A stretch of DNA of 64,000 nucleotides from Prevotella sp. P3-122 (GCF_002251365.1 NZ_NPJH01000020.1:1-64000), one strand, 5' to 3'. Positions 7,342 through 16,652 are shown, counted from the stretch's first letter. A program made the numbers and translations. The notes: generated by a model not told the origin, from the letters alone.

Positions 7342-9517
7342 GGGCTCTCCTTTGTATTTCAGCTATCATCGTTTTCACCTCGATTCCCACACGCAGAAAG
7401 TTCTTGTACAGCACACGTTCCCTTTCTTCTTTAGACGGAAAGGTGTAGAACTTGGGCAACTCCACATACCCGGCTTCCTCTTTGGCTATCTCCGCCATGT
7501 CGAAATCAGTCTTGCAGAAGAACTTGGTGGTCTGAAACTCTTCCGACTCCTGTATATTCATACTGTCGCCGCGCCCGGTCTTGGTCTTGACGAAATCACG
7601 CGCCGTCTGTCCGCATATCCAGCCTGTCGGCATATCGGATATTTTACTTGCCGGCACGAGGCTGTCCATGTTCTCGTTCAGGTTGATGCTCGTCTTATCC
7701 CGGTCTATGGTGACACCTTTCTTGAGCTGTACCACCTTGCCGAAGATGTCGTTGGAGAGCCATTCCAAGGTCTCCTTGCTTCTTGCCGAACCGCTCACCA
7801 CATTGCCCACGGTCGTGATGATTTTCTGCATGCCTACCTTCCCGTAATCGGCCTCCAGCTGCGGCAGTTCCTGAAAGCCGAGCGTCACGCTCACTTTGTT
7901 GCTTCGGGCAGTACCTATCAGTCGGTCTATCTTATGGAAATACAGGGTCGGCAGCTCATCGACGATGATTGACACAGGTATATTCTTTCCCTGTCCGGTG
8001 TTCACGCGTGTGACAAGGCGGTTTAGGATAAGAGCGTTCAGCGCACCGATGATGCTTTCCATTTCGGGGTCGTTGGCAATCAGCAGATAGGACGGGTTCT
8101 TCGGATCGCTAACCTTGAGGTCGAAGTCATCACCGTCCTTATGGAATATCCAGTAGGATTCTTTGGTGGCAAGGCGCGAAGTATAGACACGGAGCGTACC
8201 TATCATGCCCTCCAATTGCTCCATTGCTCTGTTTTGCAGGGCGGTCTGGAACGGGCCGAGCAACGGCGCGACCTCGTCGTCGGTCTGTAGCACATCAAAA
8301 ATGGTCTGATAGCTCTGGTTCAGGAACGAGAGAATATGCGGCATGTCGCTGTACTTGCCGAGCCAGTAAGCCGGTTCCGTCACCGGGCCGTTCTTGTATT
8401 CACGCACGATGCCGGTAGGTTTCCATATCCTCGTCACCGGGTCTTGTACCTTGTCGGCATAGAGCTGTCTGCCGAAGGCATCATACGGCTCTTTCTCATA
8501 GTTCACAAAGAAATAGATACAGGCGGCGAGAAAGTTCACAGCCGATGTCTGGAAGAACTGGTCGGAACCGCCACCTCCCTCTTTCTTGCCTTTCTGCAGG
8601 GATTCCAGTAGGGTCTCTGCGGTCTCGCTGGCGGCGGCAAGGTTCGGGATGTATTTCGCCTGTATAGGGTTCACGCGCCGGCTGTACTCTACATCGACGA
8701 AGTTGATGATGTTGAACTGGCAGTTCGGCGGAGTCTTACCCAATCGCCTGTTTTTCAGATAGTGATAATATAGTTTGGTGGCTAAGGTAGGGAACTTGTA
8801 ATCATATACAACCATAGCGAAGCCTTTGGCAGAGTGCTGCCGGACGAACGGCTCGATGATGCTGAATGTCTTACCCGAACCGGGAGTACCTACGACCCAG
8901 GTGCCTCGGAAAGGATTGGAGACCGACACGCACCCCCGGCGGAATTTCCCTTTGTAATAAAAGCGCATGGGGATGTTCACCGAATACTTGTTCTCCACCG
9001 CTTCGGTGGCCTGCTCGAAGCTCTCGTTCTCGAAGTTGAAGCGGTCTTTGAGAAGACCGTCCTTCAGGAACTTCGAGATATTGTCGAGAGCAACATGGAT
9101 AAGTACCGCCCCGACGACGGACAGTATCATGTAGAGCCAGATATTGACCTTCAGCGTGTAGATGCGCGGCATGATGGAGAAACCGAAGAACCACACGGAC
9201 AGTATGACCAGTCCGACACCGCCGAGCAACGGATAGAGCACCTGCTTCTGCGCGTCCATCTCAAGGTGCTTCTTGTTGCGCGTTCCCACGCAGGTGATGC
9301 AGATGAGCAAGAAGGTCGTTACCTTGGCATATATCAGGTTTCCGTCATGGTAGATGAACCATGTCTTGATGCGGTCATGAATGTCCACAAGTACCCCGTT
9401 CCAGTGGTCGAGGGTCTCCGGATCGACGGCGTACTCGAAAAATTCCAACAGCAGCGACACATAGACCGCCGCACGGAATATCTTGTAAAGTCCCTGTATC
9501 TCTTTCGTTTCTTCCAT
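7331..9517 (-). CDS. Type IV coupling protein, VirD4/TraG family (MobC-like)
   Basis: 728 residues. Several membrane segments in the first 145 residues precede a RecA-like ATPase with Walker A Gly-Thr-Pro-Gly-Ser-Gly-Lys-Thr at 210-217 and Walker B Ile-Ile-Val-Asp-Glu near residue 505. This is the architecture of coupling proteins that pass the relaxase-DNA complex to the secretion channel at the inner membrane. In the CTnDOT family this protein is called MobC. It is encoded near the 3' end of the tra operon with 3 bp to the preceding gene. No relaxase gene is next to it, which is unusual. Confidence 0.9.
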   Translation of the reverse strand: MEETKEIQGLYKIFRAAVYVSLLLEFFEYAVDPETLDHWNGVLVDIHDRIKTWFIYHDGNLIYAKVTTFLLICITCVGTRNKKHLEMDAQKQVLYPLLGGVGLVILSVWFFGFSIMPRIYTLKVNIWLYMILSVVGAVLIHVALDNISKFLKDGLLKDRFNFENESFEQATEAVENKYSVNIPMRFYYKGKFRRGCVSVSNPFRGTWVVGTPGSGKTFSIIEPFVRQHSAKGFAMVVYDYKFPTLATKLYYHYLKNRRLGKTPPNCQFNIINFVDVEYSRRVNPIQAKYIPNLAAASETAETLLESLQKGKKEGGGGSDQFFQTSAVNFLAACIYFFVNYEKEPYDAFGRQLYADKVQDPVTRIWKPTGIVREYKNGPVTEPAYWLGKYSDMPHILSFLNQSYQTIFDVLQTDDEVAPLLGPFQTALQNRAMEQLEGMIGTLRVYTSRLATKESYWIFHKDGDDFDLKVSDPKNPSYLLIANDPEMESIIGALNALILNRLVTRVNTGQGKNIPVSIIVDELPTLYFHKIDRLIGTARSNKVSVTLGFQELPQLEADYGKVGMQKIITTVGNVVSGSARSKETLEWLSNDIFGKVVQLKKGVTIDRDKTSINLNENMDSLVPASKISDMPTGWICGQTARDFVKTKTGRGDSMNIQESEEFQTTKFFCKTDFDMAEIAKEEAGYVELPKFYTFPSKEERERVLYKNFLRVGIEVKTMIAEIQRRAHAK

Positions 9518-9520
9518 AAG

Positions 9521-10306
9521 TTATTCTGTTATCTGTTCCTGTGTATGCTCTGCCGCCTGTTCTTCTGTCTCCTCTGCTCCAAATCTGTACCAGCGGTCGT
9601 TGACCTTGACCGCTTCCATGCCGAGATATGCGCCTTTTTCCTGCAGGGCGGCATCTATACGCTCGACGCTTACCGGGCCAATACCGCTGATGCCTTGCAG
9701 GTAATCCCTGTCAAGACAGGCAAGCTCTCCGATGCACGTGATGTTATGGTCTTCCAGAATTGACTTGACTGACGGCGGAATATTCAGAACCGACACCGGC
9801 TCCGAGAGATTGGTTGCCTCTTCCGCCTGTGTCAGGCCCGTGTCGATGTCCAGCCCGGCCTTGATTCTTTTCAGCGAGTCAATCCGGATTTCAAGCTGCG
9901 CTATCGTATCCATTCTCTGACGGATGGTTTTCTTTATTTCGTTAGTCTCGTTGATGAGCTTCTCCTTTTGGGTCAGCATCCTTTTCCGTTTCGTTTTCAT
10001 CGACCGATTCCCGGATTCAAGACAATCCTGTTCATATTTGAGTCCTTTAACAAGTTTGTCCAGCTCTATCGCATGTTTTTTCAGGACGGTGTTTCTCTCG
10101 TTGTCGGATGCCATGTCGCCAAGAATACCGTCAAAGCGGTTGAGCAGGGAATCCATCGTGTCTTTCCGTGATTGCAGGAAATCACAGAGCTGCTGCAGTT
10201 CTTGACGGTGGGATTCCGCCTTCACGGAGTTGTAGGTCTGTATCAGCACCAGCAATATCAGCACAATGCCGAAAAGGATATGTATAATGTTCATGTCGTT
10301 CTTCAT
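9521..10306 (-). CDS. Membrane-anchored coiled-coil protein with a helix-hairpin-helix tail
   Basis: 261 residues. A single N-terminal membrane helix (residues 6-26) is followed by a long coiled coil (about 30-155). Residues 175-225 (Ser-Val-Lys-Ser-Ile-Leu-Glu, Ile-Gly-Glu-Leu, Gly-Ile-Gly-Pro-Val-Ser) resemble the helix-hairpin-helix of the RNA polymerase alpha-subunit C-terminal domain, a DNA-binding fold. With the predicted topology the HhH could face the cytoplasm or the periplasm; the sequence does not decide. Placed directly before the coupling-protein gene, it may help present DNA to the channel. That role is inference. Confidence 0.65.
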   Translation of the reverse strand: MKNDMNIIHILFGIVLILLVLIQTYNSVKAESHRQELQQLCDFLQSRKDTMDSLLNRFDGILGDMASDNERNTVLKKHAIELDKLVKGLKYEQDCLESGNRSMKTKRKRMLTQKEKLINETNEIKKTIRQRMDTIAQLEIRIDSLKRIKAGLDIDTGLTQAEEATNLSEPVSVLNIPPSVKSILEDHNITCIGELACLDRDYLQGISGIGPVSVERIDAALQEKGAYLGMEAVKVNDRWYRFGAEETEEQAAEHTQEQITE

Positions 10307-10307
10307 T

Positions 10308-11096
10308 CTAATCGTTCAATGTTACAATGGGTCTCACTTTGTGTGACTGGAGCTTCGGTGTCTCTTGCACGGCACCGCTGCCGAGCGAGTACAGCCATGC
10401 TTTCGAGGTCTCCTGGCCGGCTACTTCCGTGGATGTCCAGTACCATACCTCGTCCGCATCGTCGGGTAACGGTTCTCCGCCGCATCTTTCAATGATATGG
10501 GTAATGTACGGCTTGGCCACATACAGCAGTCGCATCTGGGCCACCGAGGGGATATAGGCACTCTGCCCGTAACGCCACATGGAGAACACGGCATTGGCCG
10601 CCGGCGAACCGCAGCCGCTGTTGGCATACATCTCGTAGGTGTTGGCGTTGCCGTCATGCGCGTACAGGTCGGCGGATGTCCCCTGTGCCACACCCACGCT
10701 GTCGGCGAAGGCTTCATCGGGCAGGTCACGGAGGTACACGGCATACCCGTTCCCTTCCATCTTTTCATCATTGTGGAGATGGAACACCACGGCTATAGGC
10801 TCCTTGCCCTGACGGTCACACTCCTCCAAGGCCATGACACGGCCGTCGGTGCAGAGCACATGTCCGACTTTCATCGAGGTGTCGGGAAACTCGTGATGCC
10901 CGTCGCATGACGCGAGAGTCACGGTCAGCATAAGGGCGAACAGACAGAAGTAGTTGCACTTCAGCATTTTCCACGTCCTGCGCCATTTCACCTTCAACCC
11001 TTTGCTCCTGGAACGGCTGTCCGTCTGCCTGCGGGCATTGGCGCGGTTGATAATCTTGTTCATACGGTTCAGTATTTTTACATAATTGGTTTTCAT
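10308..11096 (-). CDS. Lipoprotein with C-terminal Lcl/DUF1566-like domain
   Basis: The longest frame has 262 residues, but an internal ATG at 10967 gives a classical lipoprotein signal ending Leu-Ala-Ser-Cys, so the mature start may be there (219 residues). The upstream 43 codons are very basic. The C-terminal 80 residues (Tyr-Ile-Pro-Ser-Val-Ala-Gln, Trp-Tyr-Trp-Thr-Ser-Thr-Glu, Val-Arg-Pro-Ile-Val) match the Lcl/DUF1566 pattern seen in surface and collagen-like-binding proteins. The lipoprotein at 24046-25512 has a similar tail. Probably exposed at the outer membrane; a role in mating contact is possible but unproven. Confidence 0.65.
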   Translation of the reverse strand: MKTNYVKILNRMNKIINRANARRQTDSRSRSKGLKVKWRRTWKMLKCNYFCLFALMLTVTLASCDGHHEFPDTSMKVGHVLCTDGRVMALEECDRQGKEPIAVVFHLHNDEKMEGNGYAVYLRDLPDEAFADSVGVAQGTSADLYAHDGNANTYEMYANSGCGSPAANAVFSMWRYGQSAYIPSVAQMRLLYVAKPYITHIIERCGGEPLPDDADEVWYWTSTEVAGQETSKAWLYSLGSGAVQETPKLQSHKVRPIVTLND

Positions 11097-11102
11097 GACT
11101 TC

Positions 11103-11609
11103 TTATTTTACAGGTAGTTTTACGCCTAACACGAAGCCTGTGCGGAACAGGTCCTTGCCCTTTATCATCAGGTCTGACTTCACCTGCCAGTACACCTGCC
11201 AGCCGCCGCGCAGACGGTAGTTGTGCTCGTAGCCGGCATGTACGCCTCCCAGCACCCTGTGGGTGTCCGAGCCGAGCGAACCGCCGAAACGGAAGCTACC
11301 GTAATGGTTACGACCGCGTACCACGCACGGCTTGTAGGCGGCTCCGATGCTCCACGAACGGTAGTTCTTCCAGAACGAATCCGGGCAGACATGGCCACAC
11401 GAGGCGCATTTGTCCCACTTGAGATACCCGTTGGCAAAAAACTCCCAAGCATTGTGGTAGGCGTTCTCACGCTCATAGCTGAGTGTGGCGTCCAGCCCGT
11501 TCTCATACAGGAAGCCGATACCAAAGGACACACGCCCGTCATGGTCTCCGGCAAACGCTGTGGATGACATGGCAAGCACAGCGACAAGAATCATCAGTAT
11601 CTTCCTCAT
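11103..11609 (-). CDS. Outer-membrane beta-strand protein, TraO-like by position
   Basis: 168 residues with an N-terminal signal peptide cleaved after Ala-Phe-Ala. The rest alternates aromatic and polar residues typical of a small outer-membrane beta-barrel (Arg-Val-Ser-Phe-Gly-Ile-Gly, Gly-Phe-Val-Leu-Gly-Val-Lys). It follows traN by 3 bp, the position occupied by traO in CTnDOT-type operons. Sequence resemblance to TraO is weak, so the name is positional. Cys68, Cys71 and Cys75 form a small cysteine cluster. Confidence 0.6.
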   Translation of the reverse strand: MRKILMILVAVLAMSSTAFAGDHDGRVSFGIGFLYENGLDATLSYERENAYHNAWEFFANGYLKWDKCASCGHVCPDSFWKNYRSWSIGAAYKPCVVRGRNHYGSFRFGGSLGSDTHRVLGGVHAGYEHNYRLRGGWQVYWQVKSDLMIKGKDLFRTGFVLGVKLPVK

Positions 11610-11612
11610 GGC

Positions 11613-12461
11613 TTATTCCTCCGTCAGTAATGCGCTGCTGAAGCCGTCGGCCGACAGCACGTCCTCATAATCTATGTTCACGGATATGGTGCGCCCGGAA
11701 ATCTGCTTCTCGGTCAGCTCCACCGTCAGCACCTTGTCGTTGGGGAAAGTCAGCTTCTTCACCACAATCACGTTGCGGTAGCCGTGCAGGAATGACCGGG
11801 ACTGCTCCAGTACCAGTTCCGGCTTCAGCTCCACGACCTGCGAGTTCGTGGCTTTCGACACCTTCTTGTCGGAGAGTTTGAGTCTTACCTCGTCGATGTC
11901 GAAGCGAATGTTGGTGCGGTTGTCCACCGAGAAGTCAAGGAAGAAATAGTCCCCGGCGGAATAGATGTTGTTCAGCCGCATGTTCATGCGATGCTTCTTG
12001 CTGCTTACGTTGCGAAACCTTGCAGGCGATATCCATATCTGACGTGCATAGCGGTACATATCTTCCGTGGACATCGACACGGCGGGATTGTGGTAGGCGT
12101 TGCGCTCCGACAGTTCTATCTCCTTACTGGTGACGGCCTCCGTCAGACGTGTGGTGTATAGCAGGGCGTACTGGGTGCGGTAGCGTTCGGTCACGATGGT
12201 GACGATGGCAAGTACCTCGCCGTCTTCATGTCCGGCTTCCTTGGGTTTCAGACGGACGGTGTTGTTGATAGGCTGGTCGCCAGCAACCAAATCTGTGGAA
12301 ATGTCCACAAAACGTATCGGTTCGGAGGCGGTGATGACGGTCGTCACCTGTTCATTGACGGTAAGCTGCTCCATTTCCTGATAGGTGGTCTGCGCATGGA
12401 TGGGCTGAAATGCGGCGGTGATTAAGAATGCCGCAAGAATTTTTGAAAGCATTGTTCTCAT
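11613..12461 (-). CDS. traN: Conjugative transposon protein TraN (VirB9-like, DUF4138)
   Basis: 282 residues from ATG 12461, chosen because it overlaps the stop of the methyltransferase gene as ATGA and gives a clean signal peptide (ends His-Ala-Gln). The frame is open 25 codons further upstream. The body has the DUF4138/TraN features: Arg-Phe-Val-Asp-Ile-Ser, the Asn-Arg-Thr-Asn-Ile-Arg-Phe-Asp segment and a C-terminal beta-rich region. TraN belongs to the outer-membrane core of the mating channel, comparable to VirB9, and works with TraM. Confidence 0.88.
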   Translation of the reverse strand: MRTMLSKILAAFLITAAFQPIHAQTTYQEMEQLTVNEQVTTVITASEPIRFVDISTDLVAGDQPINNTVRLKPKEAGHEDGEVLAIVTIVTERYRTQYALLYTTRLTEAVTSKEIELSERNAYHNPAVSMSTEDMYRYARQIWISPARFRNVSSKKHRMNMRLNNIYSAGDYFFLDFSVDNRTNIRFDIDEVRLKLSDKKVSKATNSQVVELKPELVLEQSRSFLHGYRNVIVVKKLTFPNDKVLTVELTEKQISGRTISVNIDYEDVLSADGFSSALLTEE

Positions 12462-13255
12462 TGTTGATATTCTTGTTTTTCGTTTGTTGTTTCCGTGAGT
12501 CTCTCGGCCTTTATCCTTTCCTCGGCTATCCGGCAATAACCGACATCGGTCTCGAAGCCGATATAGTGACGTCCGCTTCGGATGGCGGCTATCGCCGTGG
12601 TTCCCGAACCGATGCAGTTGTCAAGCACCACATCCCCTTCGTCGGTGTATGTCCTTATAAGATACTCCACGAGGGCAACGGGCTTCTGCGTCGGGTGGAA
12701 GAAAGTCCCGGTTTTATGTTCTTTAGGAATCTGAATGACAGAGGTCGGGTATTTGTCATCGGCGATGCGGACATCGGTCATACGCATGTTGCCGTAGCAC
12801 CGGTTGGTGAATGTCTGGCTGGTGCGCCGTCCGTGGTTGCGCTGCGATTTGTCGCAAGGAACCATCTGCGGATGATACACTGGCAGATGCTCGTAGAACA
12901 CAAGGATGTCCTCATGCTTCCTTAGCGGCATACGATTGGCGTTCAGATGACCGCTGGCCCTGTCCTTATACCAGACAAGGTTGTATCTCCACAATTCAGG
13001 CTGCGACATCAGCAGTCTTGCAGTGAACATCCCTTGCCCAAACAGGATGACGGGGCTGTCCGGCTTGATAATGCGCCGATATTGTTCCCATAGGGGTTCC
13101 AGCGGTATCTGCCTGTCCCAACCGGCATTTTTATTGTGACGGTTCAGGATGCCGTAAGGCAGGTCGCACACGACGGCATCGACACTTCTGTCTGCTATCC
13201 GTGCCATCCCCTTCAGGCAGTCCTCGTTATAGATGTTGTCAATCTGTATCATCAT
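12458..13255 (-). CDS. DNA adenine methyltransferase (beta class) embedded in the tra operon
   Basis: About 265 residues from ATG 13255 (ATG 13252 is equally possible), placed 1 bp after the traM stop. Catalytic motif IV is Asp-Leu-Pro-Tyr-Gly near residue 31; the AdoMet-binding motif Asn-Cys-Ile-Gly-Ser-Gly-Thr-Thr lies near residue 225. Motif IV coming before motif I is the beta-class order of N6-adenine/N4-cytosine methylases. No restriction endonuclease is adjacent. Lying between traM and traN and translationally coupled to traN, it would be made during transfer and could protect the incoming DNA against host restriction. That use is inference. Confidence 0.85.
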   Translation of the reverse strand: MMIQIDNIYNEDCLKGMARIADRSVDAVVCDLPYGILNRHNKNAGWDRQIPLEPLWEQYRRIIKPDSPVILFGQGMFTARLLMSQPELWRYNLVWYKDRASGHLNANRMPLRKHEDILVFYEHLPVYHPQMVPCDKSQRNHGRRTSQTFTNRCYGNMRMTDVRIADDKYPTSVIQIPKEHKTGTFFHPTQKPVALVEYLIRTYTDEGDVVLDNCIGSGTTAIAAIRSGRHYIGFETDVGYCRIAEERIKAERLTETTNEKQEYQQ

Positions 13256-13256
13256 C

Positions 13257-14480
13257 CTACTTGTTTTTGTTGTTTTCCCTGCTGTTGACCAAATAGACAA
13301 AGGTGCCATACTTGAGTTTCACCTTGTTCTTGCGGATGGCTTTCGAGATGGCCCCGGTGGTCTGCTGGTAGGCGTTCTGTATGGCCTGCATGCCCCACTG
13401 TGTGAAGTTATTGCCGTAACTGCCGTTGTTAATGCTCATATTGCTGTTCATTGCTCCGGATGCTATGTCCTTGGTGGTCTCACGGAAAGAGGAATTGGGC
13501 ACATAAAGCCCCTCCATGCCGTCGGTGTCGTAGAGTGTCAGGCTCACCTTCAGGAGTTCGTCACCCACCATAAGGCTTTTGACCGTGCCTTTCACACGCT
13601 GCTGCCCAAATCCACTCATAGTGGCGTACATGTACGATCCCTTGGCGAGGACAACACCGTTTATCTCCACCTCGTCGAGCAGACGCAGCCTTACACGCGA
13701 ACCGTCAACGGCTTTCACATCCTCGTCGATAATCGCTTTGATAAGGTTCGGCTCAGGCTCATTCTCCGCAAGGGTATTGAAATAGGCGGAGTTAGGCTTC
13801 TTGGCCTTTACCACGGATTGTGTGGTGGCATCTTCGGGTGGTTGCGTGACGGCATCCTCGTTTTCCGTCACATTGCCTGTTGTCTTGGGTGTTTCCTCGG
13901 CAGGTACCTGGGGTTCCTTTACATCCTCAAGCCCTTTCTGTCCGTTCAGGCGTGCTTCCGCCAAAGCCTTGTTCAGTTCGTCGAGGGCTTCCTGCTGGCG
14001 TTGTGCGCCACGTCGGAGACGTTCATCCTCGCTCATCGGCTCGGCAAGGGAGTCGTTTGCCATCTCCATGCCGCGCTCACGGCTCTTGTCCAGCCGGGAC
14101 TGCATCTCCTGCAGACGGCGTTCTGCCTCTTCATCGAGCATGGCAAGGTCTTGTTCCGTGTACTTGGAATCGTATGCTTCCGTATCGCCACCGCGTTCAC
14201 GGTCGATGTTCTCCACGGCCGAATAGTCCTGGATCTTGCCGTATGACTTGGCCATGTTCTCATACTTGCCGCCAATCTCGTCGGTGCGGAGTTGCGCCTG
14301 CGGCAGTTCCGGATTAAGGTACTCCGTGGTCTGCATGTGGGACGGTTTTTCCGCCAGTTCCACATCGAATACGTCAAAAATGAGGTACCCGGCAATCAGC
14401 AGTAAGGGATAAAGGATAGCCGGCAGCCTGTATTTAGGCGCACGCCAGTCAATCCTGCTTGTAAGTTCTTTCAGCGTCAT
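13257..14480 (-). CDS. traM: Conjugative transposon protein TraM (VirB10-like)
   Basis: 407 residues. One N-terminal transmembrane segment (about 20-38), a Glu/Gln/Arg-rich coiled coil in the periplasmic stalk (about 100-200), a Thr/Glu/Val-rich linker, and a C-terminal beta domain from about residue 250 (Asn-Gly-Val-Val-Leu-Ala-Lys-Gly-Ser-Tyr) that resembles VirB10/TrbI. VirB10-type proteins span the envelope and link the inner-membrane ATPases to the outer-membrane core. The start overlaps the preceding gene by 32 bp. Confidence 0.9.
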   Translation of the reverse strand: MTLKELTSRIDWRAPKYRLPAILYPLLLIAGYLIFDVFDVELAEKPSHMQTTEYLNPELPQAQLRTDEIGGKYENMAKSYGKIQDYSAVENIDRERGGDTEAYDSKYTEQDLAMLDEEAERRLQEMQSRLDKSRERGMEMANDSLAEPMSEDERLRRGAQRQQEALDELNKALAEARLNGQKGLEDVKEPQVPAEETPKTTGNVTENEDAVTQPPEDATTQSVVKAKKPNSAYFNTLAENEPEPNLIKAIIDEDVKAVDGSRVRLRLLDEVEINGVVLAKGSYMYATMSGFGQQRVKGTVKSLMVGDELLKVSLTLYDTDGMEGLYVPNSSFRETTKDIASGAMNSNMSINNGSYGNNFTQWGMQAIQNAYQQTTGAISKAIRKNKVKLKYGTFVYLVNSRENNKNK

Positions 14481-14820
14481 TGCTCTCTATATTTATGATT
14501 TGTTTGTTACGTTTCTGTCTCAACAGCTCCTCCTGATGTTGTGTCGCCGTGACCGTCTGCTCGGTTTTCGGACGGTTGTATATCTGTACCATGCGGCAGA
14601 TATTCAGCGTCAGGCATCCGATGACGATGCCGAATACCAGCGTGAGGAACACTTTGGGGTATTTGCAAGCGAAGCATTGCGCATATCCGGCGGCCTTGTC
14701 AATTTTCAGAAACTTGGCCCATTTCCGACCGGCACTGACCTCCTTCTCGTATCTTTCGGCATACTTGGGGTCGTTCTTGTCCGGCATCTTCTCTCCGAGT
14801 ATCAGTTTCTTCCATCCCAT
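14449..14820 (-). CDS. Small membrane protein, TraL-like by position
   Basis: 123 residues from ATG 14820, 2 bp after the traK stop; a TTG lies two codons earlier. A basic/polar N-terminus is followed by one membrane helix (about 55-77) and a charged tail. It occupies the traL position between traK and traM in Bacteroides conjugative transposons. Function unknown; probably a mating-channel component. Confidence 0.65.
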   Translation of the reverse strand: MGWKKLILGEKMPDKNDPKYAERYEKEVSAGRKWAKFLKIDKAAGYAQCFACKYPKVFLTLVFGIVIGCLTLNICRMVQIYNRPKTEQTVTATQHQEELLRQKRNKQIINIESNDAERTYKQD

Positions 14821-14822
14821 AA

Positions 14823-15437
14823 TCAATAGCTGTTTTTGGTTTTCTGTTCAATATCTTTGTTCAGCAGGGTGCGCCAGTTCACGATAAGCAGCCCATGGGG
14901 GTTGTTGTCGGTGCGCGGCACTCGTTTCAGTTGCCCGGAGGTCACCAGTTCTCGGGTAAGGATGGAGGTACGGCGTTCTATGCGCTGTCTGCCATAGTAG
15001 GTGAACTCCATCTTCTCCTTGTTGAAGTTGATGCTGTCACAGAATATCGAGCATACCGCCGAGGTGCCCATGATGTTGTTGTAAAATCCTTTTTCCTTGA
15101 GGGTGTTATACTGGGCAAGTCCCGTTTCATCCACAAGGTACATCGCCTTGTCAAGCGTGTATTTGATGTATTTGTCGTCCGGGGCCAGGGTGAAGAAGTA
15201 ATGATGATACATCTCCACATGGCTCTTGGCTTCCACATCGAGGGTCTCGTCCATCGTGGTGCGTTGCACGAGGATGGGCACATTGCCGTCCAACACATAG
15301 ATTTTCTGCTGGGCATCCACTACCATTGAGCGGGCTGTCCAGATGCTCGACAGGCTGATAACAACGCAACCTGCCAGAAACAGGGCGCAGATTATCATCA
15401 CGAGCTTGATCTTGTTCTCTAAATTTTTAATGACCAT
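14823..15437 (-). CDS. traK: Conjugative transposon protein TraK (VirB8-like)
   Basis: 204 residues: short cytoplasmic N-terminus, one membrane helix (about 12-32), then a periplasmic domain with the TraK pattern Glu-Met-Tyr-His-His-Tyr-Phe-Phe near residue 75 and Tyr-Tyr-Gly-Arg-Gln-Arg-Ile-Glu-Arg near 150. VirB8-type proteins nucleate assembly of the inner-membrane complex. It lies between traJ and traL-like genes. Confidence 0.9.
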   Translation of the reverse strand: MVIKNLENKIKLVMIICALFLAGCVVISLSSIWTARSMVVDAQQKIYVLDGNVPILVQRTTMDETLDVEAKSHVEMYHHYFFTLAPDDKYIKYTLDKAMYLVDETGLAQYNTLKEKGFYNNIMGTSAVCSIFCDSINFNKEKMEFTYYGRQRIERRTSILTRELVTSGQLKRVPRTDNNPHGLLIVNWRTLLNKDIEQKTKNSY

Positions 15438-15478
15438 TGTTTTGCTTATTTGATTGGTTTCCTATACCTTATTATATA

Positions 15479-16609
15479 TTATCGCATCATGGATGAAATC
15501 GCGCCGGTCGTTGACATCTTCGCCTGCTGTGCCACACCCTCGCCGAAGTTTCTCGTACTGAAAGCCGTGTCTCCTTCGGGAATCATCCATGCCGCCAAGT
15601 CAGGCACAAGATTCAGGCATTTCAGAGCAACGATGCTTGCAGCCATCAGATAGCCTGCCGAGAAGAAGGAGTTTTGCAGGTAGGCTGCCATCGTCGCCTC
15701 GTTCTGGGTAATGGCGGTCAGGTTCTCCACCTGTATGCAAAGCACAATATCAAATAGCAACAGCACATAAAACCCAACGAAGTACAACATGGCTCCATAG
15801 AAATGCACCGTCAGATAACGTATCATCCATTTCGCCCAGGCTCCTTCCCATTTGGGCAAGAGTGAAAACGCCCACTGTATCGGACCGAAAATTGTGAGCA
15901 TACCGAGCAGGATTTGCTGGCAATAGATGGTCGCCCACCAGCCTATTCTAAAGACAATCAACGCAATAACCATCACGATTTTGTCTATGCAGACCACCGC
16001 ACCGGAGGTCAGTGAAGTAAACCATAACTTGCTGGCATCCTTCTCCATGTTGGTAACTTCATCGACACCGGTCTGTTCCATGGTCGATTCTATCAGTGCG
16101 GGATCCATCGTACCGGCACGGGCCACATCCGCCTGTGCCTGCAAGCTTGTATAGAGTGTGTCACGGACGAAAATGAGCTGCTGCACTTCCTCGAACTTAT
16201 CCCCGATCTGGGCGGCTTCCGCCTGATACAGGTCATGGGTGTAGGAGCCTATGGCATTGGGGATGTACGAGAGGAAGTCAAGCACACACCAGCTGCTGCC
16301 GCTGTTGTGCATCCCGGTGTCCGCAGGAGGATACCACCATGTCATCACGATGGCCACCGCCAAGGGACGGAACAGTTTCATCACATCGAGCGGTTCGTTT
16401 TTTACCATCATCTTATAAGCCATGCCTGCCGCCATCACGATAGCGAAGAGTGCAGCCAGTGCCATACACATCTGAAGAATCCACCAAAAAGGACCTTGTG
16501 ACCCGGTGAACGTGGCATCGCACAGGAACTCGTTGGTCTGGAAAATCACGTCATCCACCTCTTCCTCAAGCAAGTTGATGCCAAAGTCGCTAAGAATATT
16601 GTCTGCCAT
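15479..16609 (-). CDS. traJ: Conjugative transposon protein TraJ (VirB6-like)
   Basis: 376 residues, polytopic membrane protein with about five or six hydrophobic segments (around 45-65, 85-95, 205-230, 255-275 and 310-330). The acidic N-terminus followed by Gly-Pro-Phe-Trp-Trp-Ile-Leu is typical of TraJ proteins of Bacteroides elements. It corresponds to VirB6, the inner-membrane channel component. Confidence 0.88.
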   Translation of the reverse strand: MADNILSDFGINLLEEEVDDVIFQTNEFLCDATFTGSQGPFWWILQMCMALAALFAIVMAAGMAYKMMVKNEPLDVMKLFRPLAVAIVMTWWYPPADTGMHNSGSSWCVLDFLSYIPNAIGSYTHDLYQAEAAQIGDKFEEVQQLIFVRDTLYTSLQAQADVARAGTMDPALIESTMEQTGVDEVTNMEKDASKLWFTSLTSGAVVCIDKIVMVIALIVFRIGWWATIYCQQILLGMLTIFGPIQWAFSLLPKWEGAWAKWMIRYLTVHFYGAMLYFVGFYVLLLFDIVLCIQVENLTAITQNEATMAAYLQNSFFSAGYLMAASIVALKCLNLVPDLAAWMIPEGDTAFSTRNFGEGVAQQAKMSTTGAISSMMR

Positions 16610-16652
16610 TGAATGTTGTTTATTAGTTGTTTATTTCAGAATCTGTCTGTTT

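Noticed and set aside
8834..9763. 309-codon + strand frame opposite the coupling protein
   Set aside because: Antisense shadow caused by the GC-rich codons of the tra operon; no start signal or domain.
13233..14246. 337-codon + strand frame opposite traM
   Set aside because: Antisense shadow of traM.
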